The notes under the pieces: generated by a model
What the model was told of the DNA's origin: nothing
The model's database searches: none
The model's input: only the letters and a program-made list of their open reading frames with translations
Shown: positions 7,660 to 16,212 of the stretch, one piece after another
How the letters are laid out: the number at the start of each line of letters is the position of its first letter
Numbering within the stretch: position 1 is the stretch's first letter
Program-made: the position numbers and the translations under genes
DNA from: an uncultured Christensenellaceae bacterium
GTDB lineage: Bacteria > Bacillota > Clostridia > Christensenellales > Borkfalkiaceae
Direction of reading: 5' to 3'
Length of the DNA: 64,000 nt
Assembly: GCA_910588645.1 (NCBI GenBank)
Contig: CAJUOY010000007.1
Coordinates: forward strand, 23,427 to 87,426

Positions 7660-8598
7660 TTATTTAATTAAAAGAGCAAGAGCGGATTTTATGGTGTGCA
7701 ATTTATTTTCGCCCTGTTCGAGGACTAGGCTGTTCTTGCCGTCTATTATTTCAGACGTCACTTCGACACCTCTCTTTGCGGGCAGCGAGTGCATAAACTG
7801 CGCGTTGTGCGCGGCGTAGGACATAAGCGAATTGTTAACCTGATAGGGCAATAGAATTTCCCGTTCCCTCTCGGTAGTTTCGGAATGATAGTTATAGTTG
7901 TCGGTATAGACTATATCGGCGTTGCGCACGGCCTCGACGGGATTTTCGGTCACAAGGACGTTTCCGTACTGTCTGGTATCGTTAAGACTGAATTCGTCGA
8001 GCTTGAACTCCTCTGGACGGGCGACGGCAACTTCCATACCGCACTTTATAGCGCCGTCTATAAGGGAAACGGCGTTTTTTGAACCCTTGCCCACGTATGC
8101 GAGTTTAAGCCCCTCTATTTTGCCTTTTTTCTCCCAGATAGTGAATAAGTCGCACAGCGTTTGCAGAGGTACGCCCTGTTCGTTGGCTGTGTTTATTATG
8201 GAAATTTCGGAAAAAGCGCAGAACTCGCGCAGTTCGTCACGTGATATTCCTCTGGTGACAAGCGCGCCGACGCCGTATCTTGAAATTACGTTTACTATGT
8301 CCTTGACGTTTTCGCCCGCGTGCATATCGCTTTCGTTATAGGGCAGATTCACGCAGGTGCCGCCAAGCTGCCTTATGCCAATTTCCAATGCGGAGCGCGT
8401 TCTTAAAGAGGTGTCTCCGAACAATAGGGCAATGGTGGTGCCCAAGAGTATTCTCGTATCCTCGTGCGCGATGAACTTTGCTTTCATCGCCTTTGTGGCG
8501 TATAGAAACTCGAAAATTTCTTCCGCGGAAAAATCCGAAATATTTATAAGATGTTTGTGGTTTACGCCGTAAGAGGGCGAGTATCTGTTTATATCCAT
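7660..8598 (-). CDS. Ornithine carbamoyltransferase-family protein with altered active site
   Basis: A protein of 312 residues with the two-domain transcarbamylase fold. The carbamoyl-phosphate motif is SLRTR (64-68) instead of the usual STRTR. The HPxQ motif reads VPLQ (143-146), so the histidine is missing. HCLP reads HSLP (270-273), and the ornithine-binding SMG loop is replaced around TDNYNYHSE. Arginine biosynthesis (citrulline from ornithine) is therefore not assured; an acetyl- or succinyl-ornithine relative, or another amine acceptor, is possible. AAGGAG lies 6-7 bases upstream of the ATG. It sits 22 bases after queH, with no arginine genes nearby. Confidence 0.78.
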   Translation of the reverse strand: MDINRYSPSYGVNHKHLINISDFSAEEIFEFLYATKAMKAKFIAHEDTRILLGTTIALLFGDTSLRTRSALEIGIRQLGGTCVNLPYNESDMHAGENVKDIVNVISRYGVGALVTRGISRDELREFCAFSEISIINTANEQGVPLQTLCDLFTIWEKKGKIEGLKLAYVGKGSKNAVSLIDGAIKCGMEVAVARPEEFKLDEFSLNDTRQYGNVLVTENPVEAVRNADIVYTDNYNYHSETTEREREILLPYQVNNSLMSYAAHNAQFMHSLPAKRGVEVTSEIIDGKNSLVLEQGENKLHTIKSALALLIK

Positions 8599-8620
8599 AA
8601 AATCTCCTTGTCGGGCGGGA

Positions 8621-9205
8621 TCAATCCTTGTCCCCGTCGCGGCGCGAATACACGCAACCGCAGTAATTTTGGCGATACAGGCTGTGTTCGGAGGAAAGCT
8701 CTATACTCCGCAAATAGCCGTTTCTCTTTTTAAAATCGGAATACAGCCATTTTTCTCCGCCCAGTCTTTCGCCTATCACGTTTATCATTCGGGCGTCTTT
8801 TAAAGGGCTTATCGTAAGAGTAGTTGTAAAAAAGTCGAAGTCCTTTGCAAGTTCCGCCGTCTTTTCAAGCCTGAGAGTGAAGCATTCTTCACAGCGTTTA
8901 CCGCCCTCTTTCTCCTTTTCGAGGCCTTTGACGCGGGAATAGTATTTCTCTTTGTCGTGATCGCAATCCAAAAAATTTGCGAAACCCGTTTCGGCGACAA
9001 ACCTTTTGAGTTCGGCCTTTCGTCGTTCGTATTCTTCGTCCTCTATATTGGGGTTGTAAAACAGAACGGTGATTTGAAAATAGTCCTTTAACCTTTCTAA
9101 ACAGGCGGAAGAACAGGGGGCGCAACAGCAGTGTAAAAGAAGCTTTTTGCCCTTGGCGCTTTCTGCCTGACTTATCATAAGCTTGTCGTAGGACGGTCTG
9201 TTCAT
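8621..9205 (-). CDS. queH: Epoxyqueuosine reductase QueH
   Basis: A protein of 194 residues with all hallmarks of QueH (DUF208), the non-cobalamin enzyme that makes queuosine from epoxyqueuosine in tRNA. These are LLLHCCCAPCSS near residue 24, GKRCEECFTLRLEK, TTLTISPLKD, and the C-terminal LYRQNYCGCVYS. The cysteines bind a 4Fe-4S cluster and an adjacent iron. It has no Shine-Dalgarno site, and its promoter lies just 6 bases before the ATG. It is the first gene of a two-gene operon with the carbamoyltransferase-like gene, with which it has no known pathway link. Confidence 0.95.
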   Translation of the reverse strand: MNRPSYDKLMISQAESAKGKKLLLHCCCAPCSSACLERLKDYFQITVLFYNPNIEDEEYERRKAELKRFVAETGFANFLDCDHDKEKYYSRVKGLEKEKEGGKRCEECFTLRLEKTAELAKDFDFFTTTLTISPLKDARMINVIGERLGGEKWLYSDFKKRNGYLRSIELSSEHSLYRQNYCGCVYSRRDGDKD

Positions 9206-9211
9206 AGTAAG

Positions 9212-9240
9212 ATTTTAACATAAATAATCGTATTTGTCTA
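9212..9240 (-). promoter_or_regulatory. queH promoter, leaderless type
   Basis: Minus-strand TAGACA (9235-9240), a 17-base spacer, then TAAAAT (9212-9217), 6 bases before the queH ATG at 9205. No ribosome binding site fits in the remaining sequence. Confidence 0.6.
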
Positions 9241-9279
9241 TATTTTAAACGTTATTTTTCATTCGGAGAGGAGTATACT

Positions 9280-9320
9280 GCGGCGGGCGTCTAAAAATCG
9301 TCCGCCGCTTTATTTTTTTG
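9280..9320 (+). terminator. Terminator-like hairpin with no gene in front of it
   Basis: GCGGCGGGCG (9280-9289) pairs with CGTCCGCCGC (9299-9308) through one G-U pair, followed by TTTATTTTTTT. It lies between the divergent queH and ABC ATPase genes, so no plus-strand gene ends here. It may close a short untranslated RNA or block antisense transcription. Confidence 0.65.
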
Positions 9321-9321
9321 A

Positions 9322-9350
9322 TTGACCTTTTAAGCTTGCTGTGTTATCAT
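9322..9350 (+). promoter_or_regulatory. ABC ATPase promoter
   Basis: TTGACC (9322-9327), a 17-base spacer and TATCAT (9345-9350), directly after the preceding terminator U-tract. The CGGAG Shine-Dalgarno site and ATG at 9377 follow. Confidence 0.65.
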
Positions 9351-9376
9351 ATCTTATATTAATATCGGAGAACATT

Positions 9377-10594
9377 ATGGCAAGTTTAAAGCTCAGCGGT
9401 ATAAATAAAGTTTTTCCTTCGGGGGAGCGGGCGCTTTACAACGTGAATTTCGAAGCGGCCGACAGAGAGTTTTTGGTAATACTCGGCGGAGAGAGCAGCG
9501 GTAAAAGTACCATTCTGCGCCTTATTGCAGGTCTCGACGACGTGAGTTCGGGAAATATATTTATCGACGGTAAGGACGTTACCGAGGCAGAGCCCAAGGA
9601 CAGGGAGCTGTCAATGGTATTTAAAAACGCCACGCTGTTCCCCGCAATGAACGTGTTCGACAATATGGCTATGGGGCTGAGACAGCGCAAGGCGTCGGAG
9701 GCGGTCGTAGAGGAACGCGTAAAGGTCGCGGCGGAAATACTCGGACTTACGGACAGCCTTTTCCGCAAACCCAAGGCGTTGACTTCTGCGGAAAAACAGC
9801 GCGCGTCCATCGGTCGCGCGGTAGTCCGCGAACCCAAACTCTATCTTTTCGACGAGCCCTTGGCGGGCCTCGACGAAAAACTGCGTGCAGATCTTTTGAA
9901 TACCATAATAAATCTGCACGCGAGAATGAACGCTACTTTCGTTTATTCGACCAAAAATCTTTCGGAAGCTCTGACGATAGGTACGAGAGTAGTCGTTATG
10001 AAGGACGGCTTCGTACAGCAGATAGATACCCCCGCAAATCTTTACGACTATCCCGCAAACGCATACGTTGCGTTCCTGATAGGCTCGCCCACGGTTAATT
10101 TCATTTATAAAACAAAGATCGTTCGCGAGGGAGACTTATATAAGGCTGTGTTCGCCGGCGGGGAATTTGTCCTGCCCGAAAACATAGTTTCCCGTTTTGA
10201 AAAGATAGCCGAGTATGCCGATAGCGGCAAGGAAGTTACTCTCGGCGTGCGTCCTGAGGATATCTCGATTTCCGCGGGCGGCGCGTTGAAGGCAAAAGCG
10301 GAAAACGGCACGAACGTCGGCAACGGATATTGCGAATGCAAAGTTTCACCCGCTCTAATTATGACGGTATCTTGCGATAAGGATTGCGCGAGGGGGACGG
10401 AAGTCGGGCTTGAAGCCGATCTTTCCAGACTACTGGTTTTCGATACTGAAACGGGACTCACCCTTCTCAAAAGGGACAAGGGCTATCAGCCCTCGGGATT
10501 GCCTGACGCGGACTATATACCGCTTACCTTGGAAGAGGAGCGCGCGGCAACTCGGAAATTCGGCGTAAAAAAAGATCAAAAGAAAAAAAGATAA
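9377..10594 (+). CDS. MalK/UgpC-type ABC ATPase homologue with degenerate motifs
   Basis: A protein of 405 residues with the layout of sugar-importer ATPases: a nucleotide-binding domain (1-235) then a TOBE/OB regulatory domain. Walker A (GGESSGKS, 37-44), Walker B (LYLFDE, 155-160) and the D-loop (LAGLD) are present. However, the Q-loop Gln is Lys (MVFKN, Lys83), the LSGGQ signature reads LTSAEKQ (135-141), and the H-loop His is Lys (STKN, Lys193). Three catalytic elements are therefore changed while the fold is kept. No permease or binding protein is nearby. It could be a housekeeping partner of distant importers, or a regulatory protein with little ATPase activity. It begins after CGGAG at an ATG 6 bases downstream. 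Confidence 0.85.
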   Translation: MASLKLSGINKVFPSGERALYNVNFEAADREFLVILGGESSGKSTILRLIAGLDDVSSGNIFIDGKDVTEAEPKDRELSMVFKNATLFPAMNVFDNMAMGLRQRKASEAVVEERVKVAAEILGLTDSLFRKPKALTSAEKQRASIGRAVVREPKLYLFDEPLAGLDEKLRADLLNTIINLHARMNATFVYSTKNLSEALTIGTRVVVMKDGFVQQIDTPANLYDYPANAYVAFLIGSPTVNFIYKTKIVREGDLYKAVFAGGEFVLPENIVSRFEKIAEYADSGKEVTLGVRPEDISISAGGALKAKAENGTNVGNGYCECKVSPALIMTVSCDKDCARGTEVGLEADLSRLLVFDTETGLTLLKRDKGYQPSGLPDADYIPLTLEEERAATRKFGVKKDQKKKR

Positions 10595-10598
10595 TCGC

Positions 10599-10625
10599 AA
10601 ACCCCCGAAAAAACGGGGGTTTTAA
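10599..10625 (+). terminator. Intrinsic terminator of the ABC ATPase gene
   Basis: AAACCCCCG (10599-10607), a 6-A loop and CGGGGGTTT (10614-10622), running into TTAAGTTT. Confidence 0.88.
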
Positions 10626-10668
10626 GTTTAAAAAAACCTTATAAGTCAATAATCAAATAAGTTTTAAT

Positions 10669-11556
10669 ATGGATATAGTACTTCACGCACTGTGGGATAC
10701 TTTAAAGGTGTTTCCGTTTCTGTTCTTAATTTACGTTCTGATAGAAATACTCGAACACCATACTCATCTCACAAGAAATCAAAAAATATTGCAGGGCAAT
10801 CTCGCGCCGCTAATCGGTTCGGCCACGGGACTTATTCCTCAGTGCGGTTTTTCCGTAATGGCGGCAAAGCTGTACGACAGGGGGTTCATAAGGACGGGAA
10901 CCGTTCTCGCCGTGTTTATAGCCACGTCCGACGAGGCGTTGATATTGCTCATATCCGATATGACGGCTGCGCACGCCGTAATGCCGCTTGTGTTTATTAA
11001 ACTGGTGTTTTCCGTTGGCGTGGGCTATCTTGCAAACTTTTTGCTCCCCAAGGAAAAGCTTGAGGCGGTGGACAGCCAGCACGACGTGCCCGCGCACTTC
11101 TGTTGTAACGAACACGATAGCGGAATGCTAGGCGAGCGGTCGGACTTTAAAGAATTTTTTCTCACGCCGCTGTTTCATTCGCTTAAAATTTGGCTGTATC
11201 TGTTGCTTGTCAACCTTGTTTTCGAATCGATCATTCAGCTTGTCGGCGGAGAGGAAGTCATTGCGGAGAGCGCGCTCGGAGGCGGCGCTTACGTTCAACC
11301 GCTCATAACCGCCCTTATAGGACTTATACCTAGTTGCGCTTCCAGCGTAATTCTTACGGGCGCGTATACAAACGGCGCAATACTTTTCGGCAGTATGGTA
11401 TGCGGACTGTGTTCCAACGCGGGACTGGGGCTTGTGGTGCTGTTTAAAAATACCAAAAAATTAAAAAGGAATATCCTTCTTGTGGTCGCGCTCTACGTGC
11501 TTGCGGTCATAGCGGGACTTATTATAAACGCCATAACCATAGCGGCGGGAATTTAA
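10669..11556 (+). CDS. Putative heavy-metal/arsenic-type permease (ArsP_2-like)
   Basis: A membrane protein of 295 residues with about eight to ten helices and an internal duplication. Each half carries a glycine/cysteine motif, GLIPQCGFSVM (near residue 54) and GLIPSCASSVI (near 223). This matches the putative 10-TM heavy-metal exporter family (PF11449-like), annotated variously as arsenic efflux or manganese transport. A cytoplasmic His/Cys-rich loop (HDVPAHFCCNEHDSG, about 139-153) between the halves could bind metal. No riboswitch, metal repressor or Shine-Dalgarno site is visible upstream. It is a single gene flanked by terminators. Confidence 0.75.
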   Translation: MDIVLHALWDTLKVFPFLFLIYVLIEILEHHTHLTRNQKILQGNLAPLIGSATGLIPQCGFSVMAAKLYDRGFIRTGTVLAVFIATSDEALILLISDMTAAHAVMPLVFIKLVFSVGVGYLANFLLPKEKLEAVDSQHDVPAHFCCNEHDSGMLGERSDFKEFFLTPLFHSLKIWLYLLLVNLVFESIIQLVGGEEVIAESALGGGAYVQPLITALIGLIPSCASSVILTGAYTNGAILFGSMVCGLCSNAGLGLVVLFKNTKKLKRNILLVVALYVLAVIAGLIINAITIAAGI

Positions 11557-11575
11557 TAATAAAATATAAGTATTT

Positions 11576-11605
11576 CCCCGCGCGGCATAAGCCGCGCGGG
11601 GTTTT
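11576..11605 (+). terminator. Intrinsic terminator of the permease gene
   Basis: A perfect 11-base GC-rich stem CCCCGCGCGGC / GCCGCGCGGGG with ATAA loop, then TTTTG. Confidence 0.88.
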
Positions 11606-11637
11606 GTCCGTACCGGTAAAATATCGCTTAAAATAAC

Positions 11638-11666
11638 TTGAAAAATCTTATATCCTGTGTTATTAT
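11638..11666 (+). promoter_or_regulatory. Promoter of the membrane protein/hslO/TPR cluster
   Basis: TTGAAA (11638-11643), a 17-base spacer and TATTAT (11661-11666), about 50 bases ahead of the first ATG at 11718. Confidence 0.7.
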
Positions 11667-11717
11667 ATATTGGAAATATAAGGTATTTGCGCAACGCAAA
11701 ATTAACGTGGAGTATTT

Positions 11718-12974
11718 ATGGCAATAAACGTAACCAATCTCGAAGGCAACGAGCTTGCCGACGGCTATGTAAGGCGTTCCGTCCCCCAGGGAAGGTGGAG
11801 CGACGCTTGGTCGGTATTCAAAGGATCGTTTTTAAAACTTGTTCTTATAAATTTATTTATTCTTATAACCGTAGTTCCCATAGTCGTTATTTTAATTTTC
11901 CGCAACACTACTATTGCAGCTATGGGTACGGTATATCCCTTTAACCCGGGTATGTTATATCCCTATTATCCCAACGTTATAGGCCTTGCGGAAAGACTTT
12001 CGCTGTCCACCGACGTAATTTTCTACGCGCTGCTCATTCCCGCGGGATTTATTGCTTCTTTGGGATTTTCGGGCGCGGCTTATTCTTTCAGAAAGATGCT
12101 CAACACCCACGGGGAGTACTCTTTAAAGGACTTTTTTCACGGAATTAAAGTCTGCTATTTAAACACAGTGCTGCCCGTAACTTTGTTTATGCTCGCGCTC
12201 TACGGCACGTTGCTTGTAGGCGACTGGATGAATATAGAAATTGCTATCGGCGGTAATGCCGGCGGTGCGATTACCGCGTTTGTTTTCGCCGTTATTGCAA
12301 CCGTACTTATCGGTATCTATACGGCCTGGCTGTTTGCGATCGGTACAAGCTATCGCGTAAAATTCGGTTCGCTTTTTAAAAATGCTTTTTCTATGATGAT
12401 AGGCACGGCAATTCCTACCGTGTTTATGGCGGGATTTGCCCTCATCCCCGTATGGCTCGTGCTGATCGGCGGATTCGTGCAAACTATCGGCTTCATCGTA
12501 TTCATCTTATTCGGATTTTCAATGGTCTTATTCTGCTGGACTGCGTTCACGCAGTGGGCTATGGATATTTACGTAAAGCCTACGCTCGTGACTGAAAAGG
12601 AGCAGAACGTTTCCAAAAAGAACGCTAAAACCGCCCCCGTCGCGGACAAAGCCGACGATGAGCGCCGTCGCACGGGCGAACTTCTTGCCGCGGGCAGGAG
12701 CGAACTTATTTCCCGTCCCATAAAGCCCATAGCCGAGTCGGAGACGTTCGTCGGACTGGGCAAAACGTTTAAGCGCGGCGATATATCCGCGGTTAACGCC
12801 GCTCGCTCGGAGTTGGATAAGTCCGTCAAGGCGTACGAGGACGCGCATAAAAACGATCCTATTTACGTCGAATACAACAAGCTTTTTGCCGATCGAGATA
12901 AGGCATTGAAGGTCGAAACGGACAAGAAGGGCAGGAAAAAGAAAAATATCAGTTCGGACAACTTGTTGAAATGA
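11718..12974 (+). CDS. Polytopic membrane protein, YesL/DUF624-like
   Basis: A protein of 418 residues. The N-terminal motif WSDAWSVFKGSFLKLVLINLF, followed by about six membrane helices up to residue 290, resembles the YesL/DUF624 group of Bacillota, whose function is unknown. A soluble, charged C-terminal tail of about 125 residues (KKNAKTAPVADKADDERRRTG...) ends in a Lys-rich stretch and probably lies in the cytoplasm. The family match is by pattern only. It overlaps the methyltransferase gene by 4 bases (ATGA) and starts the cluster that continues to the HEAT-like gene. Confidence 0.6.
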   Translation: MAINVTNLEGNELADGYVRRSVPQGRWSDAWSVFKGSFLKLVLINLFILITVVPIVVILIFRNTTIAAMGTVYPFNPGMLYPYYPNVIGLAERLSLSTDVIFYALLIPAGFIASLGFSGAAYSFRKMLNTHGEYSLKDFFHGIKVCYLNTVLPVTLFMLALYGTLLVGDWMNIEIAIGGNAGGAITAFVFAVIATVLIGIYTAWLFAIGTSYRVKFGSLFKNAFSMMIGTAIPTVFMAGFALIPVWLVLIGGFVQTIGFIVFILFGFSMVLFCWTAFTQWAMDIYVKPTLVTEKEQNVSKKNAKTAPVADKADDERRRTGELLAAGRSELISRPIKPIAESETFVGLGKTFKRGDISAVNAARSELDKSVKAYEDAHKNDPIYVEYNKLFADRDKALKVETDKKGRKKKNISSDNLLK

Positions 12975-13711
12975 GCGGGGCTTATTCCGCGCTCGGCGGG
13001 GTTTTCGAATATTTGAACGACGACTGCGGCTATGAAGAATGGTCGCAGTATTTAATTAAAAGACTGCGCGGTCTCGGCGTGTCCGACTCGGCTTCGGGGG
13101 TGGATCTCGGTTGCGGCAACGGCTACTTTACAAGGGCGATGCAAAGGGGCGGCTTCAAGACGGTGGGCGTCGACCTTTCGCCCGAGATGCTTACAAGGGC
13201 GGTGGAACTCTCCCGCAAGGAAGGACTTAAACCCGATTATATAGCGGGCGACGCGGCAAAGCTTGCTCTCAATTTCAAACCCGACTTTGTAATAGCGGTC
13301 AACGACTGTTTCAATTACGTAGAAGGCGGCAAGCTGTTGTCGGCTTTTAAAAAAATTTACAAGGTTTTAAAGCCGAACGGCGTATTTATTTTCGACGTAA
13401 GTTCGGAATACAAGCTGAGAAATATTATCGGCGACAACCTGTTCGCCGAGGATAGGGGAGACGCGGCCTATACCTGGTTTAATACTTTGAAGGATGACCG
13501 CGTGGAGATGGATATTACTTTGTTCTTACGCCGTAAAGACGGACTGTACGAACGCCGCGATGAGGTGCAGACGCAGTATATCCACAGTAAAGATAAAATT
13601 ATTTCCGCGCTTGAAGAAACGGGGTTTGCCTGCTCGGCAGAGGGGCATCTCGGCGGCGAGTTGGCGGAGACGTCCGAAAGAATTAACTTTGTATGCGTCA
13701 AAAAGGGTTGA
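12971..13711 (+). CDS. Class I SAM-dependent methyltransferase
   Basis: A protein of 246 residues. Motif I is GVDLGCGNGYFTRAM (near residue 43) and motif II is TVGVDLSPEML. The acidic IAGDAAKL stretch, FVIAVNDCFNYV (motif post-II) and VLKPNGVFIFDV (motif III) are also present. This is the general small-molecule/macromolecule methyltransferase fold; the substrate is unknown. It overlaps the preceding membrane-protein gene by 4 bases and lies 2 bases before hslO, so it is co-expressed with both. Confidence 0.88.
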   Translation: MSGAYSALGGVFEYLNDDCGYEEWSQYLIKRLRGLGVSDSASGVDLGCGNGYFTRAMQRGGFKTVGVDLSPEMLTRAVELSRKEGLKPDYIAGDAAKLALNFKPDFVIAVNDCFNYVEGGKLLSAFKKIYKVLKPNGVFIFDVSSEYKLRNIIGDNLFAEDRGDAAYTWFNTLKDDRVEMDITLFLRRKDGLYERRDEVQTQYIHSKDKIISALEETGFACSAEGHLGGELAETSERINFVCVKKG

Positions 13712-13713
13712 GT

Positions 13714-14541
13714 ATGGCAAATAAACTTATCAAAAGTCTGATATACGACAAACAGGTTTCGCTTTCGGTGCTGGATACTACGGAACTTGTGAACAGAGCT
13801 ATTGAAATACATAATCTCGATGAAAAGGGCGCAATACTCTTGGGTGGGCTGTTGACTGCCTGCGCCTATATGTCGGGTTGTCTTAAAAGCGAAAAGGGCG
13901 CCGTTTCCATTACCGTCAAATCGGGCGACGGCAGCGCGTCCGCAAGCGTTTCGGGTGATATAAACGGGCACATCCGCGGTTATGCCGACAATGCCGGGAA
14001 CGGATTGAAGGGCGGCGTTATGACCGTTATCAAGGACGACGGGTTTTTCCGCCCGTTCGTGGGGGCGTGCGAGCTTAAATGCGACGACGTGTCGGAAAAT
14101 CTTATGCAATATTTTCATATAAGCGAACAGATCCCCACGGCGGTCGCCATCGGCGTTGAAATGCAGGGGGGCAAGTGCGTAGTCGCGGGCGGCGTGATAA
14201 TGCAGTTGCTTCCGGGTACCTCGCAGGAAAATATGGACAGGGCCGAAAACGCGATGCAGGACTTTGTAAACGTCGCGCAAGTGCTTAAAGAATACGGCGC
14301 GGACGGTATAATGGATAAATTTTTCATCGGAGAAACGGGCGGTAAAGGAATTTATATCAGTTTTCCCGAATATAAGTGTAATTGTTCGCGCAAAAAAATA
14401 GAGGGGGTTATTTTGCCCCTCGGCAAATCCGACCTTTTGAAGTTGATCGAAGAGGAAGGAAAAGTTTCGGTGCATTGCCATTACTGCAACACCGACTATC
14501 ATTTTACTGCAAAGGATATAGAGGAGTTATTTTCCGAATAA
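13714..14541 (+). CDS. hslO: Redox-regulated chaperone Hsp33
   Basis: A protein of 275 residues. The N-terminal substrate-binding domain starts KLIKSLIYDKQVSLSVLDTTELVNRA. The C-terminal zinc switch is CNCSRKK...VHCHYCNTDYHF, giving the four cysteines in the CxC and CxxC order of Hsp33. In the reduced cytosol zinc holds the protein inactive; oxidative unfolding releases zinc and activates it as a holdase. The ATG at 13714 follows AAAGGG. The stop overlaps the next ATG by one base (TAATG). Confidence 0.95.
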   Translation: MANKLIKSLIYDKQVSLSVLDTTELVNRAIEIHNLDEKGAILLGGLLTACAYMSGCLKSEKGAVSITVKSGDGSASASVSGDINGHIRGYADNAGNGLKGGVMTVIKDDGFFRPFVGACELKCDDVSENLMQYFHISEQIPTAVAIGVEMQGGKCVVAGGVIMQLLPGTSQENMDRAENAMQDFVNVAQVLKEYGADGIMDKFFIGETGGKGIYISFPEYKCNCSRKKIEGVILPLGKSDLLKLIEEEGKVSVHCHYCNTDYHFTAKDIEELFSE

Positions 14542-16196
14542 TGGCTAAAACAATGGAAATAGACCTTTCCGACGACAGGCTGATTGCTATCGCATCCGAT
14601 TTGGTCGACAGCCACAACTATATAGAAGCGTTGAAAATGCTCAATAAAAACGCGGAAATTTCGGGCGACGACGATGACTCGCTCATGCTTTACGCTGAAA
14701 TTTTCGACGATATCGGGCTTTACGAAAAGAGCATAAACGGTTGGTTTAAATATCTTGATAACACTAATACCATTGACCTTGCCGAGTGTTACGAGGGGCT
14801 TGCAATGGGGTTTATGAATATCGGAGACGAACATTTTTCAGCGTACTATTATAATAAACTCCTTATGGAAACGGACGAAATGGATCCCGCCGCGCGCGAG
14901 GATATAATCAGGGAATTTTTGTCCGCCCACTCGGATAATCCTTTAAAATTCGTCTACCCCCCTAATCTTGCGGATTTTACCGACGAGATAAGAAGGGGCG
15001 TCGACTTTATGAAGGAAGGCGATTTCGAGAGCGCGATTGCGGAATTCGAAAAGGTTGCGGACGGCAACCCCAAATATCTTTCGGCGCGAAACTATGTTGC
15101 AATGTGCAAGATCATTGCCGACCGAACGGACGAGGCCGCCGAAGAGTGTTACAATATACTTAAAAATCATCCTGACGACGTACAGGCTTTGACCACCCTG
15201 GCGGCGGTAAGAACGGAACAAAAGAACGGTGAAGCGGCGGCCGTACTTGCCAAAAAACTTCTGAAACTGGGCGTAAGCGAGCCGGACGATATATATAAAA
15301 TAGCAACCGTGTGCTGTGAAAACAAGATGCATCTCGAAGCTTACGAGACTTTTTGTAAGTTGCCGTCGGAATTCGATTACGATCTGACGGTGCTGTATTT
15401 CAAGGCGGTATCGGCATTCAACTGCGGCAAGACGGAGGAGAGTTTGGCGATATTCGACAAGCTTACAACCGTATATCCCACTGCGGTGACCGCAAGATAC
15501 TATTATAATCTCGTTCGTAAACTTGCGGAAACGGGTGAAAAACAGGAACTGAGTTATTTTTACAGGCTACCCCCGGAATTGAGGGAAAATTCTTTAAAAG
15601 TGCTTATGGCGTATGCCAGACTTCCGCAGGCTTCCGCAAAAAAACTGGCCGAAGCCATGGATTTGACCGCTTGCGTCCGCTGGTGTTTCGACGAGCCCGA
15701 GGGTAAGGATTTGGAATTGCAGAGGCTTGCCTGTCACGTTGCCGTAAAGGCGGGGCTCGATGAAATTCTGCGCGAAGTTTTGCTTAATGCGTTTTTGGGC
15801 GATTCCTTGAAAATAGAAACTCTCGGTCTCATTGCCGAACGCAACGTATTCGATTACTTCGGCGTAGTTATCTGCAACGTGTTCAAGGGCGTTACCGTGC
15901 AGGCCTTGGATATAGGCAAAAGCAAGAGGAAATTATTTGTTAGAGCGTATGCTAAGCTGTTTGCACACTTTGCAATATTGAAAGACGAATATTCCGACCG
16001 TTTTGCGGACGGCGCGGAAAGCCTTTATAGAAAACTCGAGGCCGAGGGCAGATTGGACGGGGTAAGAAACGTCGATGCGCTTTGCGCGGCTATATACGTT
16101 GTTTCGGGAGTGAACGCCGTCGAACTCGGCAACGGCGGCATATACCAATTTTTGGGCGTTACCGAACAGCAGGTAAATAAAATTCTCGGAGAATGA
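14541..16196 (+). CDS. Tetratricopeptide-repeat protein
   Basis: A soluble, acidic protein of 551 residues made almost entirely of helical pairs with TPR periodicity, for example DLVDSHNYIEALKMLNKNAEI, FESAIAEFEKVADGNPKYLSARNYVAM and DVQALTTLAAVRTEQKNGEAAA. No signal peptide or catalytic motif is visible. The ATG at 14541 overlaps the hslO stop, and GAGGAG lies 14 bases upstream; the ATG at 14553 is possible too. It probably scaffolds protein complexes, but its partners cannot be named. A HEAT-like gene follows after 16 bases. Confidence 0.8.
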   Translation: MAKTMEIDLSDDRLIAIASDLVDSHNYIEALKMLNKNAEISGDDDDSLMLYAEIFDDIGLYEKSINGWFKYLDNTNTIDLAECYEGLAMGFMNIGDEHFSAYYYNKLLMETDEMDPAAREDIIREFLSAHSDNPLKFVYPPNLADFTDEIRRGVDFMKEGDFESAIAEFEKVADGNPKYLSARNYVAMCKIIADRTDEAAEECYNILKNHPDDVQALTTLAAVRTEQKNGEAAAVLAKKLLKLGVSEPDDIYKIATVCCENKMHLEAYETFCKLPSEFDYDLTVLYFKAVSAFNCGKTEESLAIFDKLTTVYPTAVTARYYYNLVRKLAETGEKQELSYFYRLPPELRENSLKVLMAYARLPQASAKKLAEAMDLTACVRWCFDEPEGKDLELQRLACHVAVKAGLDEILREVLLNAFLGDSLKIETLGLIAERNVFDYFGVVICNVFKGVTVQALDIGKSKRKLFVRAYAKLFAHFAILKDEYSDRFADGAESLYRKLEAEGRLDGVRNVDALCAAIYVVSGVNAVELGNGGIYQFLGVTEQQVNKILGE

Positions 16197-16212
16197 TCGT
16201 TGCGGAGGGAAA

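Noticed and set aside
10623..10668. Metal riboswitch (yybP-ykoY type) before the permease gene
   Set aside because: Only 46 AT-rich bases separate the terminator and the ATG, too short for a riboswitch and without its motifs.
14382..14540. Longer TPR protein starting inside hslO
   Set aside because: The extra sequence is a frame shadow of the conserved zinc-binding end of Hsp33.
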